Below are positions 24,038 to 32,310 of a stretch of DNA of 64,000 bases, one piece after another. Position numbers and translations under genes: made by a program. A model generated the notes under the pieces. The model searched no databases. It was not told the origin of the DNA and saw only the letters and a program-made list of their open reading frames with translations. The first letter of the stretch is position 1. Every line of letters begins with the position of its first letter. Source of the stretch: Bradyrhizobium stylosanthis (GTDB taxonomy: Bacteria; Pseudomonadota; Alphaproteobacteria; Rhizobiales; Xanthobacteraceae); assembly GCF_001641335.1 (NCBI RefSeq), contig NZ_LVEM01000002.1, positions 611,755 to 675,754 on the forward strand, in the 5' to 3' direction.

Positions 24038-24079
24038 TAGCGCGTGCCGGTTACGTCGGCGGGCTCTATCGCTCGCCGT

Positions 24080-25090
24080 CTACTCGTCGGCTACCTTTGA
24101 CCAGACGCCATTACTGTCTTTCATGTCGCGGTGAGAGTTGCCGTTGTCCCAGTTGATGCAAGTGCGAACATCATTGAAATCGTTTAACGTGCACGCTTCG
24201 CGCGCGATGACCTTGCCGGTCATATCCTCAACGGTCTTCACAAAGGCAATCTTGCCCTGACTATCAACATAGCTCACGCCTACGTTGCAGACCTTTAGCT
24301 CGGGTTGGCATGAGCGACTGAAAAGCGGCTTGCCGTTATTTTGGCTGGCCGAACGCTCCATCGCTCGATTTACGAGTTCGGCCCAGGTGGGTGCAGCGTT
24401 TGGCTTGTAAGTTTGGGAAGCGGTGATGCCCGTATTTGACGGCAACAGCGGCAAGGGCTCCTTTGCTGGAGTTTGTTGCAGGTTTGCGACTGGCGGACCC
24501 GATTGCGAAGGGCGACCCATCATCGTGACGCCCATCGACTGAAGTTCCTGCGGGCTGAGCCAGACCATATCTTGGGGAGATGTGACGACCATCCGACCAA
24601 TGATCGCGGACGGGACGCCCAGCTCTTTCGCTATTTTGGCCATAGAGACTGTTGCTGCACCAGATGCGACTGTCTCCTCGCCGTTTTCGCCAGAAGCTCC
24701 GTGCACTCCGATCTGGGCGCCATAACTGGCGTTCCTAGTCGAACCGGCGGCGAACATCAGAAAGCACGCCGAGGCGCAGACTGCTGTCTTGCCCACATTC
24801 GTGGATGTTTTGCCGTACCTAATTGCGTCGGCGATCTTCACGCCCTCAAGCAAATTGCCGCCGGGAGAATCCAGTCTCACGTTCGCAACGAACTTCCCAG
24901 AATCGTTCGCTTGGCGAAGTGATTGAGAGAACTTGTCGGCATCGCCGGGAACAATTTCTCCGGTGATCCAGATGGTCGCTTGGCCGGACTTGCCCACCCC
25001 TACCTTGATCTCGGCAGACTCGCCACGGCTCGAGAATGCTGCGATCAAGAGCAACATCGCGACTGAACCTGCCCCGCGCCGAATAACCAT
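24080..25090 (-). CDS. ClpP-like periplasmic protease-type protein
   Basis: The protein is 336 aa with a signal peptide (VAMLLLIAAFSSRGESA). Residues about 40-200 fit the ClpP/SDH-like crotonase fold: VRLDSPGGNLLEGVKIADAIR, then AVCASACFLMFAAG holding the putative nucleophile Ser, then IGVHGASG with the putative His. Related exported proteins (COG3904-like) are uncharacterised. The C-terminal 130 residues (CQPELKVCNVGVSYVDSQGKIAFVKTVEDMTGKVIAREACTLN) form a separate Cys-containing domain. Expression from its own promoter in the gap to 25269 is likely. Confidence 0.72.
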   Translation of the reverse strand: MVIRRGAGSVAMLLLIAAFSSRGESAEIKVGVGKSGQATIWITGEIVPGDADKFSQSLRQANDSGKFVANVRLDSPGGNLLEGVKIADAIRYGKTSTNVGKTAVCASACFLMFAAGSTRNASYGAQIGVHGASGENGEETVASGAATVSMAKIAKELGVPSAIIGRMVVTSPQDMVWLSPQELQSMGVTMMGRPSQSGPPVANLQQTPAKEPLPLLPSNTGITASQTYKPNAAPTWAELVNRAMERSASQNNGKPLFSRSCQPELKVCNVGVSYVDSQGKIAFVKTVEDMTGKVIAREACTLNDFNDVRTCINWDNGNSHRDMKDSNGVWSKVADE

Positions 25091-25268
25091 TTGGACCCCC
25101 GTTGCAGGATATTGTTCCGCAACCTGGAGACGTGCGCAAGAGGAAGCCGTAGGACGACTAGCGGCTTTCGTCTTAGTCCAGGTAATTGGCTACTTGCTGC
25201 AGTGGGGCGTTCCACGGTCGGCCGGATGCGAACCAGGCAGCGGGGCACATGCTGTGCGGGATCGCGCG

Positions 25269-25886
25269 CTAGTCGTACTCAGGAGGTCTAGTGGCAACGA
25301 TCTGCCCCGCGGCACCGTAAAGGTGCTGGGGGAGCAAGCATGAGTTTATTTGGGCAGGGGTGATTTTCTTTTTCGACTGGCACACGCCTATGAGATCGTT
25401 GGAATGGCCCATCAGTGGCGGTGCGACGGCTACGATGTGCTTTTGAGGAAACTCAGTCCGAACCATCCTGACCGCGGGCATTAGATCGGAATCGCGAGTT
25501 ACAAGATAAGCCTTTTCGTACTGACCTTTGTAGGCGTCATTCAGCAAGTGAATGCCGATGCTTACGTCGGTTTCTTTCTCTTCATGGGTTTTCCATTTTG
25601 AGCCGCACGCTTTACAGCCGCGGTCCTTCACCTTGAAGTGGCCCATGATACAATCCACCCCGGTAGCTCCGAGCGCACTTACGTATTGCTCATGCCGGGA
25701 CATCGGACCTGGCAGCCAATCCGCATATGCTGAAAAATAGTAGATGCCGGTGATCGTCTCAGTGGTGGGCAGAATTAGCCGTTTGGCGAGAGCGGCCAAG
25801 TCCAACCACTTCACCTTGTCATCCTGGAATTTGACTAGGGCGTGATAAAGGTTGAAGCCGTCTATGTAGAAGCACACGGGGGTCAT
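25269..25886 (-). CDS. NYN-domain (PIN-like) ribonuclease-type protein
   Basis: The protein is 205 aa. CFYIDGFNLYHAL at the N-terminus has the first acidic residue of NYN/LabA-type PIN folds; KETDVSIGIHLLNDA about residues 105-120 has the second; LVTRDSDLMPAVRMVR about 128-143 has the third. CKACGSKW with two cysteines may bind zinc. NYN domains are predicted metal-dependent RNases. This protein lies next to the ClpP-like gene and the nuclease/methyltransferase pair in the cargo end of island B. A defence role is possible but not shown. Confidence 0.8.
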   Translation of the reverse strand: MTPVCFYIDGFNLYHALVKFQDDKVKWLDLAALAKRLILPTTETITGIYYFSAYADWLPGPMSRHEQYVSALGATGVDCIMGHFKVKDRGCKACGSKWKTHEEKETDVSIGIHLLNDAYKGQYEKAYLVTRDSDLMPAVRMVRTEFPQKHIVAVAPPLMGHSNDLIGVCQSKKKITPAQINSCLLPQHLYGAAGQIVATRPPEYD

Positions 25887-26336
25887 TTATGGGCCCCCAA
25901 AAAGCAAAACCCCGCCAGCCGGAGCTAACGGGGGCCGCTGGGCGAACCATGCGGGATTAACGGAAAGAGTTATATGGGAAGTGCGAATCACAAGTAAAGA
26001 CCTCAATCAATACGGAACCGAAATCAACCTGAAATTGCTGAATGTGAGTCTTTTTTGCAACGTTATTCGCGCCCCAGCTGCCAACAGCCCTTCCGTTGAG
26101 GGGGAGCGGGATGCTGCAACGCCGCATCGGCGCCGGTAGGGTATTGTTCGCCGTTGCCAACGCGGCGGTTGTTCTCGCCAAGCCATTCTGCTCGCACCAG
26201 CGGAAATCGCATGCATAGCGCTCACCAATCCAAGGACCGGCAAATCTGGTGACATTAACCACTTCTAGGGAAAGTCAGGGCGGGGGCACTTTCACGTTGT
26301 AGTGTCGCGTCATTTCTAGCAGGCGGCATTCCACCT
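25887..26336. other. Weakly coding stretch between NYN and nuclease genes
   Basis: The only frame of note is a 101-aa minus-strand one at 26262-25957 (MVNVTRFAGPWIGERYACDF start) with no recognisable domain; a hairpin with T-run lies just beyond its stop. I do not trust it as a gene without comparison. The plus strand near 26230-26336 must hold the promoter of the nuclease operon. Confidence 0.4.
25910..25934 (-). terminator. Possible minus-strand terminator
   Basis: A short GC-rich stem (CCCCG 25910-25914 with CGGGG 25929-25933, plus AGC/GCT inside) is followed on the minus strand by TTTTGCTTTTT. It lies before the NYN gene and after the doubtful 101-aa frame. Confidence 0.4.
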
Positions 26337-26993
26337 ATGGCTTATCTCGACAGAGTCACGCCAGTAGTAGATCTGACAATTTCTAGGCTGGCATCTCAGC
26401 GTTTCTTGGTTGATCCGATCTCCGGCGAAAAGTTCTCTAGGCAGACCAGCATCATCAGCTCTGCATACAAGCGTCATGGCGCGATTCTAGAAGTTGCAAT
26501 TAGAGAAAGCCTTCGTGAAAGTAACCGGCACCGGGTCTGGAGGGAGGATGCCTTCAAGGTCTCCCGCGCTGCCGACCAGATCGTCGGTCAACAGCCTGAC
26601 GAAGCGCATTCGTCCACAATCCTTCCATATGGCGAGGCTGTACGCACATTGCAGATCGACATGATTGCCTTCGACGATGCGGACAAGACTCTGCGCGCCT
26701 ATGAAATAAAACGCGGCAACGGTGCATTCGACGCCGGCAAAATTCGATCGATCCGCCGCGATCTGAGCGTCACCCAAATGCTCCTGAGAAGCTACGGGGA
26801 AACTTTCAAGTTGAACCCCGTAAAGGCAGAGGCGCGTGTTATCTTCTATTACGGGATTCGGTCACTGCCGCGACCGTATTCGTTGATTGGCGCCGAGCTT
26901 AACGATCACTTTGGCTTCGGTGTGTACGATTTGGTTGAGACCGCGAATGCATACTTCCGCCAGAAGCTGCACGAGCTGCTGGAGCGGATCTGA
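26337..26993 (+). CDS. PD-(D/E)XK nuclease-type protein (restriction-like)
   Basis: The protein is 218 aa with no signal or membrane segment. A PD-(D/E)XK pattern is visible: helix Glu52 (ILEVAIRESL), Asp108 in LQIDMIAFDD, and Glu123-x-Lys125 in AYEIKRGNG, with strand, turn and strand as expected. DAGKIRSIRRDLSVTQMLLRSYG follows, similar to the helix that packs on the core. It lies eight bases upstream of a DNA methyltransferase gene in the same direction. That combination suggests a small restriction-modification-like cassette; sequence specificity cannot be predicted. A non-restriction nuclease is the alternative. Confidence 0.65.
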   Translation: MAYLDRVTPVVDLTISRLASQRFLVDPISGEKFSRQTSIISSAYKRHGAILEVAIRESLRESNRHRVWREDAFKVSRAADQIVGQQPDEAHSSTILPYGEAVRTLQIDMIAFDDADKTLRAYEIKRGNGAFDAGKIRSIRRDLSVTQMLLRSYGETFKLNPVKAEARVIFYYGIRSLPRPYSLIGAELNDHFGFGVYDLVETANAYFRQKLHELLERI

Positions 26994-27001
26994 GGGGTAA
27001 A

Positions 27002-27622
27002 ATGCAGAATACATCGCATGCCGTAATGGCGCAGCGGGTTGAAGCAGCAGACAGTCTCGATAATTTCCCAACGCCACCATGGGCCACAAGAGCCCTCCTC
27101 GAGCATGTGATTGCCGACGCCGGCCCATTTCGCAAGCTGAGTTGCCTTGAGCCAGCGTGCGGGGCTGGGCACATGGCGAAGCCGCTCAAGGAGTACTTCG
27201 GGAAGGTAAAGGCGTCGGACATTCACGCCTACGGCTATGGCTCTGTTGCCGACTTCCTAACCGCTCCTTTGGAGGCAGGCTCCGTCGATTGGGTCATCAC
27301 CAATCCTCCGTTCAGGCTCGCAGAGGATTTCATCAAGAGAGCGCTGATCGGGGCCCGACATGGTGTGGCCATCCTGGCGCGAACCGTATTTATCGAGAGC
27401 GTAGGGCGCTACCGCGAGATTTTCGAGCAAACGCCACCGACCAAGTTTGCTCAATTCACCGAGCGCGTTCCGATGGTGAAGGGCAGGCTAGATCGAAAGG
27501 CTTCGACTGCGACCGGCTATGCTTGGATCATTTGGGAGAAGAGGATCAAGCAGCCTCCACGCCTGGTGTGGGTGCCGCCCTGTAGAAAAGCCTTGGAGCG
27601 GCCGGAAGACTACAAAACTTAG
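27002..27622 (+). CDS. Adenine-type DNA methyltransferase
   Basis: The protein is 206 aa. Motif X-like FPTPPWATRALLEHV starts the domain (about residues 22-36); motif I LEPACGAGHM (49-58) binds SAM; motif IV NPPF (101-104) is the N6-adenine/N4-cytosine catalytic loop. The C-terminus has YAWIIWEKR as the last strand. It is short for a solitary restriction methyltransferase, with no obvious target-recognition domain, and resembles phage-borne adenine methyltransferases. Start ATG lies eight bases after the nuclease stop. Its stop overlaps the end of the convergent 27619 gene. Confidence 0.78.
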   Translation: MQNTSHAVMAQRVEAADSLDNFPTPPWATRALLEHVIADAGPFRKLSCLEPACGAGHMAKPLKEYFGKVKASDIHAYGYGSVADFLTAPLEAGSVDWVITNPPFRLAEDFIKRALIGARHGVAILARTVFIESVGRYREIFEQTPPTKFAQFTERVPMVKGRLDRKASTATGYAWIIWEKRIKQPPRLVWVPPCRKALERPEDYKT

Positions 27623-27897
27623 TCCCCATCCATTTCGAGCGTGGTGCTGTCTCCGGTTTCGGTATCCGTAGCCTCGATCTCGACAGATCGGCCGTACCGT
27701 CGAATGCTGTCCACATCATATTCCTTATAGCCGCGCTCGCTGTCGTACACCTCTATCGTCCGACCGGAGCGAACAAGCTGGCCTCGCTCGATCTCGACGC
27801 TCGTGCCCGTTGTTGTATTGGTCCCGTCCCATGCGAATGCTTGCGTGCAGGCGACGGATACGATCAGAAGTGCGAGCAATAAGGTTGGACGTACCAC
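27619..27897 (-). CDS. Small exported protein at the right end of island B
   Basis: The protein is 92 aa from GTG at 27897, with GGGGAA upstream. A signal peptide is present (RPTLLLALLIVSVACTQAFA, cleavage before WDGTN). The mature part is acidic and Thr/Glu-rich (TSVEIERGQLVRSGRTIEVYDSERGYKEYDVDSIRRYGRSVEIEATD) and matches short exported proteins of rhizobia of the type WDGTNTTTGTSVEIERG. A longer reading into the tRNA repeat is rejected. It overlaps the methyltransferase stop by four bases, tail to tail. Confidence 0.65.
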   Translation of the reverse strand: MVRPTLLLALLIVSVACTQAFAWDGTNTTTGTSVEIERGQLVRSGRTIEVYDSERGYKEYDVDSIRRYGRSVEIEATDTETGDSTTLEMDGD

Positions 27898-27909
27898 GAT
27901 AGCAATTCC

Positions 27910-27933
27910 CCTGCTTACCCGGTGCTTACCCGA
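27910..27933. repeat. Double TGCTTACCC arm-type repeat, right end
   Basis: TGCTTACCC at 27912-27920 and 27923-27931 in a 24-bp block identical to 6717-6740, in the same orientation and with the same 11-bp spacing. It lies 44 bp inside the right att repeat. Confidence 0.65.
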
Positions 27934-27976
27934 AGGGTTGAGCCGGAAGCCAAAAATCCTATAAGTACTTGAATTT

Positions 27977-28028
27977 ACTGGCGCACCCGACACGATTCGA
28001 ACGTGTGACCTTTGCCTTCGGAGGGCAA
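27977..28028. repeat. att repeat, right end of island B
   Basis: Exact 52-bp copy of 6542-6593. It includes the 3' part of the intact tRNA-Arg gene plus two bases past the CCA, so integration here leaves the tRNA complete. Confidence 0.93.
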
Positions 28029-28055
28029 CGCTCTATCCAGCTGAGCTACGGGTGC
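27979..28055 (-). tRNA. tRNA-Arg(CCG)
   Basis: A complete 77-nt tRNA on the minus strand with encoded CCA. The acceptor arms GCACCCG/CGGGTGC, D arm GCTC/GAGC, anticodon arm TTGCC/GGCAA with loop CTCCGAA (anticodon CCG, reading CGG codons), and T arm ACACG-TTCGAAT-CGTGT all pair. It is the attachment site of island B and probably of island A. Confidence 0.95.
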
Positions 28056-28114
28056 AGTCGAGGGTTCATTTAACCGATTGGCGGGGGGCGGGCAACCGCT
28101 TCCGGCGGCTTCGG

Positions 28115-29170
28115 TCAGGCTGATTTGCGGGCCGTCCGGCCAGGAACCAGCGCGATCTCCCTTCCGAGACCGGCGAATTCGGCGAGCAGGCGCTCAGTGC
28201 AGATGACGCGGTTGCGGCCGAGCCGTTTGGCCGCATAGAGGGCCTGGTCGGCTGCACCCAGCAGCCGGTCGGGACTGCCGTCGGCTTCGCCGGGAACGTG
28301 GCTGGCGACGCCGACGCTGAGGGTGACGTGGTCGCCGGCCCCGCTCGCGCCATGGGCGATCCTCAAAGCCATGACCGCGGTGCGGATCTCGTCGGCGATG
28401 GCGCAGGCGGCGTCGCAGTCCATCTCCGGCAGGATCAGTGCGAACTCCTCGCCGCCATAGCGGCTGGCGAGGTCGAGCGGGCGAACCGCATAGCCGCTGA
28501 CGACGGTGGCGACCGCGCGCAGGCACTCGTCGCCGCTCTGGTGGCCGTGGCGGTCGTTGAACAGCTTGAAATGATCGACGTCGACGAACAGCAGCGCCAT
28601 CGGCTTCTGCGTGCGCTGGGCGCGCTCCCATTCGCTCATCAGCATCTGGTCGAACGCGCGGCGGTTCGCAAGACCGGTGAGTCCGTCCTTGGTGGCGAGC
28701 TCCTTCAGCGTCGTCTCGGCGCGCTTCTGGTCGGTGAGGTCGCGCAGCGTCTCCACCACCGCGATCAGGTTTCCGGCCTCGTCATGGATGGGGCCGGCGT
28801 CGATGGCGAGATAGAGCTGGCTGCCGAGCTTGGGCATCACGCACCAGTTCTCCGCGGAGAAGCCGAGCCCGTTATGGCCGCGCGCCGCATATTCCGAATA
28901 GAACTCCGGCAGTTGCTCGGGACGGTCGAGCGCGACCAGATCGGCAAGGCACGGGCGCTTGGTCTCGTAGAAGGCCTGCCAGTGCTTGCTGGTGCCGATC
29001 ACCTCGGAGGCCGCAACACCGGTCAGCCGCTCGCAGGCCCTGTTCCAGATCACGACGCGCCGCTTCGGATCGATCACGAAGGTCGGCACCACCAGATGCT
29101 GCATCAGCCGCACGGCGTAGGAGTCCGCGACGTCGACGGCTTTCGCCGGGATCTTGCCTGGCTTTGCCAT
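28115..29170 (-). CDS. PAS-GGDEF diguanylate cyclase
   Basis: The protein is 351 aa, cytoplasmic. A PAS domain lies about residues 20-130 (TFVIDPKRRVVIWNRACERLTGV). The GGDEF domain lies about 160-330, with an intact active-site GGEEF near 236-240 and DGLTGLANRR at its start, so it should make cyclic di-GMP. I see no clear RxxD inhibitory site. Its ATG overlaps the stop of the upstream GGDEF/EAL gene by one base, so the two are translationally coupled. It is the first backbone gene after the tRNA. Confidence 0.92.
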   Translation of the reverse strand: MAKPGKIPAKAVDVADSYAVRLMQHLVVPTFVIDPKRRVVIWNRACERLTGVAASEVIGTSKHWQAFYETKRPCLADLVALDRPEQLPEFYSEYAARGHNGLGFSAENWCVMPKLGSQLYLAIDAGPIHDEAGNLIAVVETLRDLTDQKRAETTLKELATKDGLTGLANRRAFDQMLMSEWERAQRTQKPMALLFVDVDHFKLFNDRHGHQSGDECLRAVATVVSGYAVRPLDLASRYGGEEFALILPEMDCDAACAIADEIRTAVMALRIAHGASGAGDHVTLSVGVASHVPGEADGSPDRLLGAADQALYAAKRLGRNRVICTERLLAEFAGLGREIALVPGRTARKSA

Positions 29171-32100
29171 CAGGCCACCGCCGCCACCGGCACGGTGCCG
29201 CCCGCGCCGAACAGCTTGCGCACCTCGGTGGCCGGCTTCGGCGCGCTGAACAGATAGCCCTGCATCTCGGTGCAGCCGAGGCTGCGCAGCAGCTCGCGCT
29301 GTGCTTCGGTCTCGACGCCCTCGGCGACCGTGGTCATGTTGCTGGCGGCGGCGATGTTCACCACCGCCTGCACGATCACGGGCGCGCCGCTCGTCTCCGC
29401 GATGTCGGCGACGAAGCAGCGGTCGATCTTGATCTTGTCGAACGGGAAGCGCTTCAGATAGCTCAGCGAGGAATAGCCGGTACCGAAATCGTCGAGCGCG
29501 ATGCGCACGCCGATCGCGCGAAGCTGGTGCAGGATCGAGAGCGCCGCCTCGTCGTCGCGGATCAGCACGGCCTCGGTGATCTCGAGCTCGAGCCGGCGCG
29601 GGTCAAGCCCGGAGGCGGCCAGCGCGCCCGCGATCCGCAGTGCCAGCGTGTCGCATTTGAGCTGTACCGGCGAGACGTTGACCGCGACGCGGATATGCGC
29701 CGGCCACGTCGCGGCCTCGTTGCAGGCCGTGCGCAGCACCCAGTCGCCGAGCTCGTTGATCAGGCCGGTGTCCTCGGCGATCGGAATGAACTCGACCGGC
29801 GAGACCATGCCGCGCTCGGGATGGCGCCAGCGCAGCAGCGCTTCGCAGCCGGAGACCTCGCCGGAGCGCAGATCGACCAGCGGCTGATAGTGGATCTCGA
29901 AGCCGCCATTGACCAGCGCCTGGCGCAAATCCTGCTCGAGAGTCAGGCGCGCCTTGGCGCTCGCGTCCATCTCGGGCTCGAAGAAGCGGTGGGTGCGGCG
30001 GCCCGAAGCCTTGGCGCCGTACATCGCAAGGTCGGCGTTCTTGATGAGCTGGTCGAGATCGGCGCCGTCCTGCGGCGCCAGCGCGATGCCGATGCTGGCG
30101 TCGGTGGAGAGCTGGTGGCCGAGACAATGATAGGGCTGGCGGATCGCCTCGTAGATGCGCGTGACAAAGGACAGCACGTCGGTGGAGGACCGCACCCCGG
30201 TCTGGATCACCGCGAATTCGTCGCCGCCGAGCCGCGCGATCAGGTCGCCCGATTTGAGGCAGCCGCGCAGGCGGGTCGCGATCGCCTTCAGCAGCTCGTC
30301 GCCGACGTGATGGCCGAGCGAATCGTTGATGCCCTTGAATTCGTCCACGTCGATGTAGAGCAGAGCGAATTGCTCGCCGCCAGCGACCTTGGCCAGCTCG
30401 CGCTCGATCTGCTCGCGGAACAGCGTGCGGTTCGGCAGGTCGGTCAGCGCATCGTAATGCGCCATATGCGCGATCTTCTCGTGCGCGCGCCGCCGTTCGG
30501 TGACGTCCTCGACGACGCTGATGAGGTAGCGCGGCTCGCCCGACTTGTCGGGGATCCCGATCCGGGTCGAGGTGATGTAGCGCAATCCCTTGGTCTGGCT
30601 CTGCCAGGCATGCTCGTCCATGAACAGCCCGTTCGTGGCCTGCAGTGCCCGGCTGTCGTCCTCGTTGACGATCCTGGCGGCGTCCGCCGGGTACATCTCG
30701 GAGGGAGTCTTGCCGACGATGTCCTCGCGCGACTGGCCGAACTGCTCCTCGGCGGTCCGGTTGACCAGCAGATACTGCCGCGTGCGCGCGTCCTTCACCG
30801 TGATCTGCGAGGGGATGTGATCGATGATCTCGCGCAGGAACATGTAGTTGCGGTCGCGCTCCTGCTCCAGATTGCGCCGCTCGGTGATCTCCTCGATCGT
30901 GGCGACCCATCCGCCCTGCGCGAGCGGGGTGTTGATGACCTGGAAGGCACGGCCGTTGGGCAGCTCGTGGATCCTGGTGGAGACCGTGCCCTCGGCGACG
31001 ACGCGCATCACGTCGGCGCAGAACGCCTCGACGTCGCCGCCGAACGCGTCGCGATCCTTGCGATGCTGCATGGCCTCGCGGATATGGCAGCCGGGCTTGA
31101 TGACGTCATGGGACAGGCCGAACATGTCGGCGTAGCGGCGGTTGCAGGTGACGATGTAGCCGTTCGCGTCGTACAGGATCAGGCCCTGCGACATGTTGTT
31201 GAGGGCGGTGTCGAGCCGCAGGCGCTCCGCCTCGATGCGCTGCTGGGCCTCGCGGTTCTGCCGGTGGATCTGGCGGATGATCAGATAGAGGATCAGCGCG
31301 ATCACCGTGGCCGAGAGCGCGGCCGTCGTGACCATGAAGCCGGTCTGCTGCCGCCAGTCGGCGAGCGCTGCGGCCGTGGTGTTGGTGGCGACGATGATGA
31401 GAGGGAAATGCGTCAGCGAGGCCGCCGAGCCGAGGCGGTCCTCGCCGTCGATCGGTCCCTTGACGCGGAGCGTGTGCCGGCCGCCGTCGCTCAGCATCTT
31501 GCGCATGAGCGGCGCGTCCCTGAAATTCCTGCCGATCAGCTCGTCGACATGCGGAAAGCGCGCCAGCATCTTGCCTTCGCGGTCGAACAGCGAGATCGCC
31601 GTGCCCTCGGCGAGCGCGACGGACGCGAAATATTGCTGGTAGCTGTCGGGATCGATCCGCCGGACCAACGCGCCGAGGAAGGTGCCGTCGGCGCCGGTCA
31701 GCCGCCGCGCGACGACCGTGGTCCATTTGCCGATGATGAAGCTGCGGACGGATTCCAGGATGACCGGTTCGCCCGTCGGATCTGCTTTGAATGTCTGGAA
31801 ATAGGCGCGCGCGGAGACGTTGATCTTGGGCAGCGGCTGGCTTCGCGACCAGTTGATCAGCTCGCCGTCGGCATCGTAGATCGCGATGTCGCCGAGATAG
31901 GAGACCGCGCTGATCTTGCTGCGCAGCATCTGGTTCGCGGCCGGTCCCGACATGCGCTCGCGGAACATGGCGGGCGAGGTGATCTCCGGCAGGTTCATCT
32001 GCCCGATCAGGTCGGCGGCGACGACGTCGGAATCTTCAAACTGCTGGTCGAAGTGCCGCGCGATCAGCTGCACCGTGTTTTCCAGCTCGCGCTCGCGGTT

Positions 32101-32280
32101 GGTCAGCGTACGCTCGCGAAACTCGCCGACGGCCATGGCGGTCACGGCGAAGATCCCGGCGACCAGCAGCACGCCGCAGAGGGTCAGCCACAGCACCGGT
32201 CCGCGGCGAATCGCTGCTTCCCAGCCGCCTCTGGCGACTAGGGATATTCCAGCTGCGATCCTTGCAAAGACCCGACGCAT
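29170..32280 (-). CDS. Membrane Cache-PAS-PAS-GGDEF-EAL protein
   Basis: The protein is 1036 aa from ATG 32280 behind a very strong AGGGAGGGGGG ribosome site (ATG 32310 is the alternative). A transmembrane helix near 30-50, a periplasmic Cache-type sensor of about 230 residues and a second transmembrane helix precede PAS domains (YLLVNRTAEEQFGQSREDIVGK). GGDEF is intact (RLGGDEF near 685), as is EAL (CEALLRWRHPERG near 811, then EITEAVL and DDFGTGYSSLSYLKRF). It can in principle both make and break c-di-GMP. It overlaps the downstream cyclase gene by one base. Confidence 0.92.
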   Translation of the reverse strand: MRRVFARIAAGISLVARGGWEAAIRRGPVLWLTLCGVLLVAGIFAVTAMAVGEFRERTLTNRERELENTVQLIARHFDQQFEDSDVVAADLIGQMNLPEITSPAMFRERMSGPAANQMLRSKISAVSYLGDIAIYDADGELINWSRSQPLPKINVSARAYFQTFKADPTGEPVILESVRSFIIGKWTTVVARRLTGADGTFLGALVRRIDPDSYQQYFASVALAEGTAISLFDREGKMLARFPHVDELIGRNFRDAPLMRKMLSDGGRHTLRVKGPIDGEDRLGSAASLTHFPLIIVATNTTAAALADWRQQTGFMVTTAALSATVIALILYLIIRQIHRQNREAQQRIEAERLRLDTALNNMSQGLILYDANGYIVTCNRRYADMFGLSHDVIKPGCHIREAMQHRKDRDAFGGDVEAFCADVMRVVAEGTVSTRIHELPNGRAFQVINTPLAQGGWVATIEEITERRNLEQERDRNYMFLREIIDHIPSQITVKDARTRQYLLVNRTAEEQFGQSREDIVGKTPSEMYPADAARIVNEDDSRALQATNGLFMDEHAWQSQTKGLRYITSTRIGIPDKSGEPRYLISVVEDVTERRRAHEKIAHMAHYDALTDLPNRTLFREQIERELAKVAGGEQFALLYIDVDEFKGINDSLGHHVGDELLKAIATRLRGCLKSGDLIARLGGDEFAVIQTGVRSSTDVLSFVTRIYEAIRQPYHCLGHQLSTDASIGIALAPQDGADLDQLIKNADLAMYGAKASGRRTHRFFEPEMDASAKARLTLEQDLRQALVNGGFEIHYQPLVDLRSGEVSGCEALLRWRHPERGMVSPVEFIPIAEDTGLINELGDWVLRTACNEAATWPAHIRVAVNVSPVQLKCDTLALRIAGALAASGLDPRRLELEITEAVLIRDDEAALSILHQLRAIGVRIALDDFGTGYSSLSYLKRFPFDKIKIDRCFVADIAETSGAPVIVQAVVNIAAASNMTTVAEGVETEAQRELLRSLGCTEMQGYLFSAPKPATEVRKLFGAGGTVPVAAVA

Positions 32281-32310
32281 TCCCCCCTCCCTGGAAGGAC
32301 ATGAATACAC

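Larger units (their letters stand above)
6542..27976. mobile_element. Island B, complete integrative element at tRNA-Arg(CCG)
   Basis: About 21.4 kb lies between two perfect 52-bp direct repeats of the tRNA-Arg 3' end. It encodes a P4-type integrase at the left end, an AlpA-like factor, a primase-helicase with a repeat cluster, small DNA-binding proteins, a tail-fibre-like protein, an XRE repressor and defence-like cargo. Identical double arm-type repeats lie inside both ends (6717-6740 and 27910-27933). No capsid, portal or large terminase gene is recognisable, so it looks like a satellite-like element or genomic island rather than a prophage. Confidence 0.88.

Noticed and set aside
25957..26262. 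101-aa minus-strand frame as a real gene
   Set aside because: No domain, poor start context, and only a weak terminator after it; kept as a note under the intergenic entry.
29164..32241. 1025-codon open frame on the plus strand antisense to the Cache-GGDEF-EAL gene
   Set aside because: The minus strand encodes clear GGDEF and EAL motifs over the same stretch; high GC at third positions makes long antisense frames expected.
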